DNA of 64,000 nt from NCBI GenBank assembly GCA_963759295.1, contig CAVWYT010000010.1, forward strand, positions 1 through 64,000, given 5' to 3'. Under the pieces are notes generated by a model. That model ran no database searches and was not told where the DNA came from. It saw only the letters and a list, made by a program, of their open reading frames with translations. Both the position numbers and the translations under genes were made by a program. Within the stretch, counting starts at the first letter, position 1, and every line of letters begins with the position of its first letter. The DNA comes from WHSW01 sp963759295 (GTDB taxonomy: Bacteria > Actinomycetota > Thermoleophilia > Solirubrobacterales > 70-9). Shown here in pieces: positions 25,063 to 32,177 of this stretch.

Positions 25063-26298
25063 GTGCTTCAGGAGGTCGGCCTCGGCCAGAAATCGCTTGC
25101 GGACTACCGCCACATCGCCGGGCGTGGGCTGATCGAGCAGATCCGCGTGCTCGCCGAGCCGCTACAGGGCCGGTCGGTGCTGCACGTCAGCGCGACCGCC
25201 TTCGGCGGCGGCGTCTCGGAGATCCTCTACACGCTCGTGCCGCTGATGCGCGACGTCGGCCTCGACGCCCACTGGCAGGTGATCCTCGGCCGCGAGGACT
25301 TCTTCAACGTCACCAAGCTGATGCACAACTCGCTGCAGGGCGACCCGCAGGCGATCTCCGACGAGCAGTGGGAGGTCTTCGAGGCCTACAACGCGATGAA
25401 CGCCCAGAGCCTGGAGGGCGACTGGGACGTGATCGTCGTCCACGACCCGCAGCCGGCGGGGATGAAGACGAACGTCGCCGGTCGCGCCAAGCACTGGATC
25501 TGGCGCTGTCACATCGACCTCTCGGCGCCGAACCCGGCGACGATCGAGCGCATGCTGCCGGTGATCAGCGACTACGACGCCACGGTCTGGCACCGCGACG
25601 AGTACATCCCGGCCGGGCTCGACGGCGGAATCCGGAAGATCTACCCGCCCGCGATCGATCCCTTGTCGCCGAAGAACATGGCGCTCTCGCCGGAGGACGC
25701 CGCGTTCGTCTGCGAGCAGTTCGGGATCGACACCGACCGGCCGCTGATCTGCCAGGTGTCGCGGTTCGATCCGTGGAAGGACCCGATCGGGGTGATCGAC
25801 GCCTACCGGCTGGCGCGCGAGCGGATCCCCGACGCCCAGCTGGCGCTGGTCGGCTCGATGGCGACCGACGACCCCGAGGGCTGGGAGTTCTTCCACAGGA
25901 CCTTCAGCCACGCCGAGGGCGATCCCGACATCAAGATCCTCAACAACCTCAACAACGTCGGCGCGATCGAGGTCAACGCGTTTCAGTCTCAGGCCGACGT
26001 CTGCATGCAGAAGTCGATCCGCGAGGGCTTCGGGCTCACGGTGACCGAGGCGCAGTGGAAGGGGCGTCCGATGATCGGCGGAGACGTCGGGGGCATCCCA
26101 CTGCAGATCGACGACGGCGTCTCGGGGTTTCTGGTCGCGACGGCCGAGGAGGCCGGCCGCCGATCGGTGGAAATCCTCGAGGACCCGGAGCTGGCGAAGC
26201 GCATCGGGCGCGCGGGCAAGGAGCACGCGCGTGAGCATTTCCTCACCCCGCGGCTGCTGCGCGACTGGCTCGAGCTGCTCACCGAGCTCGCAGCCTGA
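25063..26298 (+). CDS. GT4 glycosyltransferase, trehalose synthase (TreT)-like
   Basis: A 411-residue GT-B fold enzyme most like TreT, which joins NDP-glucose and glucose to give trehalose. The N-terminal glycine loop is SATAFGGGVSEIL, and the donor site is SRFDPWKDPIGVIDAY with the E-x7-E motif in EGFGLTVTEAQWKG. Length equals characterised TreT proteins. It is followed after 42 bases by a GT20 enzyme of the OtsA family, so both genes may make trehalose or a related glucoside as a compatible solute. The GTG start lacks a ribosome binding site and has a leaderless-type hexamer. Confidence 0.82.
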   Translation: MLQEVGLGQKSLADYRHIAGRGLIEQIRVLAEPLQGRSVLHVSATAFGGGVSEILYTLVPLMRDVGLDAHWQVILGREDFFNVTKLMHNSLQGDPQAISDEQWEVFEAYNAMNAQSLEGDWDVIVVHDPQPAGMKTNVAGRAKHWIWRCHIDLSAPNPATIERMLPVISDYDATVWHRDEYIPAGLDGGIRKIYPPAIDPLSPKNMALSPEDAAFVCEQFGIDTDRPLICQVSRFDPWKDPIGVIDAYRLARERIPDAQLALVGSMATDDPEGWEFFHRTFSHAEGDPDIKILNNLNNVGAIEVNAFQSQADVCMQKSIREGFGLTVTEAQWKGRPMIGGDVGGIPLQIDDGVSGFLVATAEEAGRRSVEILEDPELAKRIGRAGKEHAREHFLTPRLLRDWLELLTELAA

Positions 26299-26327
26299 GC
26301 GCGCCCGCGCCGCGGCGCCGCCCTCAC

Positions 26328-26333
26328 TAGGGT
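26328..26333 (+). promoter_or_regulatory. Leaderless-type -10 box of the GT20 gene
   Basis: TAGGGT ends 7 bases before the ATG at 26341. The same bases could serve as a weak GGGTG ribosome binding site, so the assignment is uncertain. Confidence 0.3.
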
Positions 26334-26340
26334 GCAGCGC

Positions 26341-27798
26341 ATGCCGGACCAGAGACTCGTGATCGTCTCCAACCGCGGGCCGGCGCAGTTCGAGCGCGAG
26401 CGCGGTGAGCGGGTGGTGACGCGTGGCGGCGGGGGCCTGGTGACCGCGCTCTCGGGCCTCGTCGCCCACCGCGGCGCGCTCTGGATCGCCTCGGCGATGA
26501 CCGACGAGGACGTCGCCGTCGCCCGCGACGCCAACGGCGCGGCCGTCGGGGTCGAGCTCGACGGCGTCTCCTACGACGTGCTCATGGTCGAGTCCGACGC
26601 CGCGGCCTACGACGCGTTCTACAACGTGATCGCCAATCCGATCCTGTGGTTCATCCAGCACTACCTCTGGGATCTCTCCAACGCCCCCGACATCCGTCAG
26701 GAGGAGGCCGACGCCTGGGACTCGGGCTACACGGTGGTCAACGACGACATCGCCCAGGCCGTCCTGCGAACGATCGCCGACGATCCGAACCCGCTGGTGA
26801 TGCTGCACGATTACCACCTCTACACGTGCCCGGCGATCGTCCGCGCGGCCCGCCCGGACGCCTTTCTGCAGCACTTCGTCCACATCCCGTGGTCGCAGCC
26901 CGACTCGTGGCGGATCCTGCCGGCGCGGATGCGTGAGGCGATCTACCGCGGGCTGCTCGCCAACGACATCATCGGCTTCCACACGAGCGCCTACTGTCGC
27001 AACTTCCTGCACTGCTGCCGCGATCTGATGGAGCTCGAGGTCGACTATCAGCGGGGCGCGGTGCTGCACGCCGGGCGCGAGACCTGGGTGCGTGCGTATC
27101 CGCTCGGGATCGACGCGAACCGGCTCGAGCGCGCCGCCGGCTCGGAGGAGGTGCACGGCTACGAGGATGAGCTCCTGCACCGGCGCCGCGACTACCTGAT
27201 CATCCGCGTCGACCGCGCCGACCTGTCGAAGAACGTGCTTCGCGGGTTCACCGCGTTCGACACCTTCCTGCAGCAGCACCCCGAGTTTCGCGAACGCGTG
27301 ACGTTCATCGCCCACCTGCAGCCATCGCGCCAGGACGTGCCCGAGTACGCCGAGTACCTCGAGCGGATCGAGGCGTTGGTCGCGGTCGTCAACCACCGCC
27401 ACGGGACGACCGACTGGATGCCGATCGACCTTCGCATCTACGAGAACTTCTCCGAGGCGGTCGCCCGCTACAAGCACTTCGACCTGCTGATGGTCAACTC
27501 GATCTTCGACGGCATGAACCTGGTCGCCAAAGAGGCCCCGGCGGTCAACACCCGCGACGGCGTCGTCATGCTCTCCGAGAACACCGGATCCCACGAGGAG
27601 CTCGGCGACTGCACCCTGACCGTGAACCCGTTCGACATCCAGGAGCAGGCCGACACCATTCACCGCGCGTTGATCATGGACCCGGAGGAGCGCCGGCTGC
27701 GAGCCAACCGGCTGCGCGAGATCGTCCGCGAGCGCGACCCCGGCGTCTGGATCTCCGAGCAGCTCGCCGACATCGACGCGAAGCGCGGGGAGCGCTGA
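26341..27798 (+). CDS. GT20 glycosyltransferase, trehalose-6-phosphate synthase-like
   Basis: A 485-residue GT20 enzyme of the OtsA family. Family segments are RLVIVSNRGPAQF and RGGGGLVTALSGL at the N-terminus, MLHDYHLYTCPAIVR, FVHIPWSQPDSWRILP and FDGMNLVAKEAPAVN. The nucleotide-sugar motif, usually RLDYxKG in OtsA, reads RVDRADLSKN; the Arg and Lys are kept but spacing and context differ. It may therefore use another donor or acceptor. No OtsB phosphatase is seen nearby. It ends 14 bases before a convergent exported-protein gene. Confidence 0.83.
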   Translation: MPDQRLVIVSNRGPAQFERERGERVVTRGGGGLVTALSGLVAHRGALWIASAMTDEDVAVARDANGAAVGVELDGVSYDVLMVESDAAAYDAFYNVIANPILWFIQHYLWDLSNAPDIRQEEADAWDSGYTVVNDDIAQAVLRTIADDPNPLVMLHDYHLYTCPAIVRAARPDAFLQHFVHIPWSQPDSWRILPARMREAIYRGLLANDIIGFHTSAYCRNFLHCCRDLMELEVDYQRGAVLHAGRETWVRAYPLGIDANRLERAAGSEEVHGYEDELLHRRRDYLIIRVDRADLSKNVLRGFTAFDTFLQQHPEFRERVTFIAHLQPSRQDVPEYAEYLERIEALVAVVNHRHGTTDWMPIDLRIYENFSEAVARYKHFDLLMVNSIFDGMNLVAKEAPAVNTRDGVVMLSENTGSHEELGDCTLTVNPFDIQEQADTIHRALIMDPEERRLRANRLREIVRERDPGVWISEQLADIDAKRGER

Positions 27799-27811
27799 GC
27801 CCCGCCCCACC

Positions 27812-29395
27812 TCACCGCGGCCGGCGGAGCTTCACCTTCACGGTCCGCGAGCGGCCGCGCTCGAACGGGTAGCCCCGCTGCTGGGGCACCAGCGCCCGGA
27901 ACCTGTAGTGGCTGGCGTGACGGGTGAAGCGCAGCTTGTAGCGGGCCCTGAAACGACACCCGCCGTTGGCGCGGTCGGTTCGGAAGACCTGCCAGCGGCG
28001 CCTGCCGATCCGGGCCTGGACCTTGACCACGCGGCCGAGGCACCGCGGTCCAGGCAGCGCGCCGGAGAAATGCAGACGGTCGTGGTTTCGCAGCCCGCGC
28101 CTCGGCGCGACCTTGAGGCTCGGCCGGGCCGCGGAGCGCAGGACGAGCCCGTGGCGGGCGAGCACCGAGTCGCCGAACGCGTAATGAACAAACACCTCCC
28201 GGCTCGGGCCCGACGGCAGCTCGATCACGAACCGGCCGTCCGGGCCGGTGGTCGCGGTCGCCGCGACGACGACCGGCTGGTCGTCGAGAAGCGTTCTCGT
28301 CAGCGCGCACACCGTGGCGCCGGCGCCGACGCCCGCCAGCCGCCCGCGGACAAGGCCGCGCGCGTCGGAGGCGACCGTGCCCGCGACGGCGAGCGCGTCG
28401 CCGAACCCGGCGGCCAGCGCCCTGCCGCCGGCCACGGCCGAGCCCGGACAGACGTTGTCGACCCACACCCGCCGCGACTTGCAGGCGCGGTTCGGCGCCC
28501 CGTCAAGCGCCAGGTCCTCGACGCAGGCGGTGAGGACGTTCGGCCCGGTGGTGAAGCCCGCGCCCGCGGTCGGCACGGCCGCGACCTCGGTCGTTGTCGC
28601 CGGGCATGGACTGAGCGCGGTCGCGAAGCCGGCCGCGACGGCGCAGTTTCGGATGTCGGTGACCAGGGTCGCCGCGTCCGCCTCGACCCAGACCTTGCGG
28701 ATTCCGCCGCCCGTGTCCGCGGCGTCGAAGACGAGACCGCGCAGGCCGCGGATCACCTCGCCGTCCAGCACCGAGCCGCCGGCCAGGCGCAGGCTCGGCG
28801 CGGCTCGGTCATCGGTTCGAATGAAGATTCCCCGCAGGTAGGCGTGAGCGCCGTCGCCGCCCGCGCGTCCGCACTGCCGGCCCGGCCCCGCCGAGGCGCA
28901 CCGCAGCCAGGCCTGAAACCGGGTGAACGCGCCGGAGATCGAATCGACGCGGAAGTCGCCGTGCTCGGAGCCGAACGGGATCTGCTCGCCGCCGGGACGC
29001 TCGACGACGAGCTCCGCGTGGTGCCCGGCCTGGGAGGTGAGGCTTGCGTTCGCCTGCACGTTCGTGAACACCGTCCCGGCCGGGGCGCGCCAGACCCAGG
29101 CGCCGTAGTTGCCGGGCTCGGTGTCGGCGGCATCGTGGTAGACCTCGAGTCCCTCGCCGGCGCCCTCGCAGCGGACGCGGAACCGATAGTGGTCGGTCGA
29201 GCGCTCCGCCGTCGCGTCGTAGGCGGCGCTCGTCGGGCTGCACTCGGTGACCACGTAGCTGCCGGCGTCGGCGCGCCGAGCGGCGGCGAGCACGATCACG
29301 ATCGCGCCGATCAGCGCCACTGCGACGGCCCGTGCGCGGCCGTGGCGGAAGGCGCGCGCGGCGGGATGTCGTGCGGGCGGTCGGTGATCCAGCAT
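27812..29395 (-). CDS. Large exported protein, unknown function
   Basis: A 527-residue secreted protein. A basic N-terminus, a hydrophobic core (VAVALIGAIVIVLAAA) and a cleavage site near RADA|GSYVV make the signal peptide. The first half (TECSPTSAAYDATAERS, then a domain with ASLTSQAGHHAELVVE) looks like a lectin-like beta sandwich. The middle has six or more cysteines typical of exported disulfide-bonded domains. The C-terminal quarter is very Arg-rich with YRFRALVPQQRGYPF, suggesting Ig-like repeats. No catalytic motif was recognised. It starts 11 bases after the Pro-rich protein gene, so the two are likely cotranscribed. Confidence 0.68.
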   Translation of the reverse strand: MLDHRPPARHPAARAFRHGRARAVAVALIGAIVIVLAAARRADAGSYVVTECSPTSAAYDATAERSTDHYRFRVRCEGAGEGLEVYHDAADTEPGNYGAWVWRAPAGTVFTNVQANASLTSQAGHHAELVVERPGGEQIPFGSEHGDFRVDSISGAFTRFQAWLRCASAGPGRQCGRAGGDGAHAYLRGIFIRTDDRAAPSLRLAGGSVLDGEVIRGLRGLVFDAADTGGGIRKVWVEADAATLVTDIRNCAVAAGFATALSPCPATTTEVAAVPTAGAGFTTGPNVLTACVEDLALDGAPNRACKSRRVWVDNVCPGSAVAGGRALAAGFGDALAVAGTVASDARGLVRGRLAGVGAGATVCALTRTLLDDQPVVVAATATTGPDGRFVIELPSGPSREVFVHYAFGDSVLARHGLVLRSAARPSLKVAPRRGLRNHDRLHFSGALPGPRCLGRVVKVQARIGRRRWQVFRTDRANGGCRFRARYKLRFTRHASHYRFRALVPQQRGYPFERGRSRTVKVKLRRPR

Positions 29396-29406
29396 CGCCG
29401 CGCTGC

Positions 29407-29952
29407 TCAGTGCTCGAACCCGAACTCGCTGCCGACCGGCGGGCCGGGTGACTCTGGTGGTTCGTGGGCCGACGGCTGCGGCGGCGGCGAAGGCTCGGAC
29501 TCGTGAGCCGGCTCGGGCGGCGAGGCTGCCGCGGCCGTGGCGGGCGGCGACGCCGCGGTCGACGGCGCTGGGGGCGGGGGGACGGGGGGCGGCGGGTCGG
29601 CCTCCAGCTCCGTCGGCGGAGGCGAAGGTTCGACCGTCGCGCTCGAATGCTCGGGTCGTCGCCGGGGCGCCTGCGCCGCGGGCTGCGCGCGCGAATCGCC
29701 CTCGGAGCCCCGGCCCCGGCCGTCCGCGTCCTCAGGGCGCGGTTCGCGGCCATGGCGCCGATCGCCGCGGTGGTTGGCGCCCGAGCCCGCCGTCGGGGGG
29801 CCGGGCACGGACGCCAGCCCGATGTCGGCCGGCAGCGGAGGAGGTGGCGGCGCCTCGAGCAGGCGCGGGCCGAAGCCGAAGGCGAGCACCACCGCGCCCG
29901 CCCCGGCAGCGAGCCGGGCGGCGTTCCTCCACCGGATCCGCGTTCGCCTCAT
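29407..29952 (-). CDS. Pro-rich membrane-anchored protein, unknown
   Basis: A 181-residue protein with a basic start (MRRTRIRWRN), one hydrophobic segment (about 11-28, AARLAAGAGAVVLAFGFG) and a long disordered Pro/Ala/Glu/Ser tail, presumably outside the membrane. No folded domain is evident. Such proteins can act as cell-wall-spanning linkers, but no function is known. It precedes the 527-residue exported protein by 11 bases on the same strand and is divergent from rpsF. Composition bias makes frame choice less certain than usual, but the signal-anchor and operon position support this frame. Confidence 0.55.
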   Translation of the reverse strand: MRRTRIRWRNAARLAAGAGAVVLAFGFGPRLLEAPPPPPLPADIGLASVPGPPTAGSGANHRGDRRHGREPRPEDADGRGRGSEGDSRAQPAAQAPRRRPEHSSATVEPSPPPTELEADPPPPVPPPPAPSTAASPPATAAAASPPEPAHESEPSPPPQPSAHEPPESPGPPVGSEFGFEH

Positions 29953-30019
29953 CGATGGCCTACAACCCCGGGGCCACTGAGGGCGCCCCCGGGCGAGCGG
30001 CCGAGCGAGATGCGATCGC

Positions 30020-30025
30020 TATAGT
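30020..30025 (+). promoter_or_regulatory. Candidate -10 box of the rpsF operon
   Basis: TATAGT lies 37 bases before the rpsF ATG, the only good -10 match in the gap. No convincing -35 was seen. It would give a leader of about 30 bases. Confidence 0.4.
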
Positions 30026-30062
30026 CGTCGGCCGCCTTGGCGACCCATGCCCACCTACGCTG

Positions 30063-30599
30063 ATGAGTGCTGAATACGAACTCGTGCTGATGCTCGATCC
30101 GGAGGCCCCGGACGAGCGCCGCGACAAGATCGCCTCCGATGCGCGGACGCGCATCGAAGCCGCGGGCGGGCTCAAGGCCGAGCGCTCGTGGGGGATGCGC
30201 AAGCTCGCCTACGAGATCGAGCAGCGCACCGAGGCCGATTACCGCTTCTTCCGCTTCGAGACAGGCAACGAGCTGCTCGGCGAGCTCGATCACAACCTGA
30301 AGATCACCGATGGCGTACTGCGCTTTCGCATCTTCAAGGTCGATCCCCGCGCCCCGGTGATCGAGCCGCCGCCGCCGGTCTCGCTCGCGAGCTCGGCGCC
30401 GAGCCGCGGCCCCGGCGGCCCGCGCGGACGCGGGCGTCGCGACGACGGCGGCGAGGAGCAGGCAACGCGTGCCGAGGCGCCGCCGCCGCCGGCCGAGCCC
30501 GCAGCCGCCCCGGCGCCCGCCGAGTCACCGGCGCCCGCCGAGGCGTCGGTGGCCGAGGCTTCGCCCGCCGCACCCGAGCCCGAGCCGCAGGGCGAGTAA
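30063..30599 (+). CDS. rpsF: 30S ribosomal protein S6
   Basis: A 178-residue S6. The first 100 residues are the normal ferredoxin-like S6 fold (MSAEYELVLMLDPEA, WGMRKLAYEIEQRTEADYRF, ITDGVLRFRIFKVD). The remaining 75 or so residues form an Arg/Gly then Ala/Pro/Glu-rich disordered tail, much longer than the short acidic tails of many S6 proteins. The ATG at 30063 was chosen from the family N-terminus; no ribosome binding site is seen. It heads the ribosomal/replication block rpsF-ssb-rpsR-rplI, an order common to many bacteria. Confidence 0.94.
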   Translation: MSAEYELVLMLDPEAPDERRDKIASDARTRIEAAGGLKAERSWGMRKLAYEIEQRTEADYRFFRFETGNELLGELDHNLKITDGVLRFRIFKVDPRAPVIEPPPPVSLASSAPSRGPGGPRGRGRRDDGGEEQATRAEAPPPPAEPAAAPAPAESPAPAEASVAEASPAAPEPEPQGE

Positions 30600-30702
30600 A
30601 GCCGCAGCTTCCGTCTTTCGCTCCCGAGGGGGGCGAGGACGCGCCGATCTCCGTCTTAGACTGAGCGAAGAACGAACGAGCTTCGAGAGAGGGCTGATTT
30701 CA

Positions 30703-31170
30703 GTGGCAGCTAGCAACATCAACGTCGTCGTCATCACGGGCAATCTGACCCGCGACCCCGAGCTCCGCAGCACGGGCGGAGGGACCGCGGTGTGCGAAAT
30801 GCGGGTGGCGGTCAACTCCCGCCGCAAGGACGAGAGCGGCAACTGGGTCGACAAGCCGAACTACTTCGACGTCACCGTGTTCGGCGCCCAGGGCGAGAAC
30901 TGCGCCACCTACCTGAGCAAGGGACGGCCGGTCGCCGTCGAGGGCAGGCTCGACTGGCGCGAGTGGGAGGCGAAGGACGGCTCCGGCAAGCGCCAGGCGG
31001 TGTCGATCATCGCCAACTCGGTGCAGTTCCTCGGCAGTCGCGACGGTGGCGGCCAGGGCAACGGCGCCTCGATCCAGGCGCAGTCCGACGTCCCCGCCGA
31101 CACCTCGGACTTCGAGAGCGGTCCGGCGCCGGCCTCGGTCGGCGCGGCCGGCGACGACATTCCCTTCTAG
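30703..31170 (+). CDS. ssb: Single-stranded DNA-binding protein
   Basis: A 155-residue SSB. The OB fold starts NINVVVITGNLTRDPELRST and includes the strand FDVTVFGAQGENCATYL and KGRPVAVEGRLDWREWE. A short Gly/Gln/Ala linker leads to the conserved acidic tip DDIPF that recruits replication and repair proteins. The GTG at 30703 is preceded at 9 bases by GAGAGGG. Its place between rpsF and rpsR is the usual one. It protects single-stranded DNA at the fork alongside DnaB, encoded 1 kb downstream. Confidence 0.95.
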   Translation: MAASNINVVVITGNLTRDPELRSTGGGTAVCEMRVAVNSRRKDESGNWVDKPNYFDVTVFGAQGENCATYLSKGRPVAVEGRLDWREWEAKDGSGKRQAVSIIANSVQFLGSRDGGGQGNGASIQAQSDVPADTSDFESGPAPASVGAAGDDIPF

Positions 31171-31247
31171 GCTCGACGGGGCGGCCCGCGTCCGGCTCGA
31201 GGGCGAGGGCCGTCCATCCTCGGCGTGCCCTGCGGCCGCCCGGTAGC

Positions 31248-31253
31248 TATCAT
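31248..31253 (+). promoter_or_regulatory. Candidate internal -10 box before rpsR
   Basis: TATCAT lies 9 bases before a strong hairpin in the 161-base ssb-rpsR gap. It could start an rpsR-rplI transcript whose 5' end folds at once. Confidence 0.35.
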
Positions 31254-31261
31254 CCGCGACT

Positions 31262-31283
31262 CGCGCCGCCCGTCCGCGGCGCG
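31262..31283 (+). other. Leader hairpin between ssb and rpsR
   Basis: A perfect 8-bp stem (CGCGCCGC / GCGGCGCG) with a 6-base loop is followed by TTT. It could be an attenuator or partial terminator after ssb, or a structured rpsR leader. Confidence 0.5.
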
Positions 31284-31331
31284 TTTGCGCGAGATGAACG
31301 ACCGCACCGAAACCACCGGAACCTGGCGCTG

Positions 31332-31604
31332 ATGGCGCGCAAGCAGCGCGCCCAGCCACAGGCCACCCCCGGCCGCCGCCGCGGTCGGTTCGGCGACCGC
31401 TACCGGCCCCGCAAGTACACGCGGATCAACGTCGAGAACATCGACTACAAGGACCTCAACACCCTGCGCCGGTTCATCTCCGATCGCGGCAAGGTCCGCT
31501 CGCGTCGCGTCACCGGCCTCTCGCGCCGCCACCAGCAGCAGCTCGGCTTGGCGATCCGCCGCGCGCGGGAGCTGGCGCTGCTCCCGTACGTCGGCGAGCG
31601 ATAG
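31332..31604 (+). CDS. rpsR: 30S ribosomal protein S18
   Basis: A 90-residue S18, which pairs with S6 on the small-subunit platform. Conserved segments are YTRINVENIDYKDLNTLRRF, ISDRGKVRSRRVTGLSRRHQ and LAIRRARELALLPYV. The first 24 residues are basic and Arg/Gln-rich, somewhat longer than in many species. No zinc-type cysteines are present, so it is the Cys-minus form. The ATG at 31332 was chosen from the protein family. rplI follows 7 bases downstream. Confidence 0.94.
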   Translation: MARKQRAQPQATPGRRRGRFGDRYRPRKYTRINVENIDYKDLNTLRRFISDRGKVRSRRVTGLSRRHQQQLGLAIRRARELALLPYVGER

Positions 31605-31611
31605 GGGCGAC

Positions 31612-32064
31612 GTGGCCCAGGCGATTCTGCTCAAGGACGTCGACGACCTCGGCGCCGCCGGCGACGCGGTCGACGTCTCGCCGGGCTACCTGCGCAACTA
31701 CCTGGTCCCGCGGAAGCTCGCCCAGCCGGCGACCGAGCGCTCGCTCGAGGAAGCGCGCCGCCGCCGCGAGCAAGCAGAGCGCGCCGCCGCCGAGGCCGCC
31801 GAGCGCGCCGGGGAGACCGCCGCCCTGCTCTCGAAGACCGTGCTCACGATCCAGCATCGCGCCGGCGAGGACGGCAAGCTCTACGGCTCGGTGACCAGCG
31901 CCGAGATCGCCGAGGCGATCTCCGAGGCTCGCGGGCTTCGCGTCGACCGCAAGAAGATTCGGCTCGCCGATCCGATCCGCGAGATCGGGACCTACATGGT
32001 CGAGGTCGAGGTCTCCGGCGGCGCGGTCGCCAAGGTCAAGACGATCGTCGCCGAGCAGAAGTAA
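31612..32064 (+). CDS. rplI: 50S ribosomal protein L9
   Basis: A 150-residue L9. The N-terminal rRNA-binding domain reads AQAILLKDVDDLG and DVSPGYLRNYLVPRKLAQPAT, then a long charged helix (about 42-75) joins the C-terminal domain (DGKLYGSVTSAEIAEAI, VDRKKIRL). Length is normal. The GTG has a good AGGGG site. It closes the rpsF-ssb-rpsR-rplI row. A strong hairpin 12 bases after its stop could end or attenuate transcription before dnaB. Confidence 0.95.
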   Translation: MAQAILLKDVDDLGAAGDAVDVSPGYLRNYLVPRKLAQPATERSLEEARRRREQAERAAAEAAERAGETAALLSKTVLTIQHRAGEDGKLYGSVTSAEIAEAISEARGLRVDRKKIRLADPIREIGTYMVEVEVSGGAVAKVKTIVAEQK

Positions 32065-32075
32065 GCGTCGCAAAA

Positions 32076-32103
32076 CCGGCGTTCGCGTCGCACGCGACGC
32101 CGG
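32076..32103 (+). terminator. Stem-loop after rplI
   Basis: Outer arms CCGGCGT / ACGCCGG enclose inner arms CGCG / CGCG with a 5-base loop and a one-base bulge, making an 11-bp stem preceded by AAAA. The T-run is weak, so it may only attenuate read-through to dnaB. Confidence 0.5.
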
Positions 32104-32177
32104 CGCCTGTGGTTTGCTCGACGCAGGGCCGCGACCGGGGACGATTCCGCCGCCGCCGCCCCTCTAATTAGGAGTCG

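Noticed and set aside
25162..27810. 882-codon minus-strand frame opposite the two glycosyltransferase genes
   Set aside because: It is the reverse complement of two well-supported enzymes, rich in Val/Asp/Arg, and has no domain.
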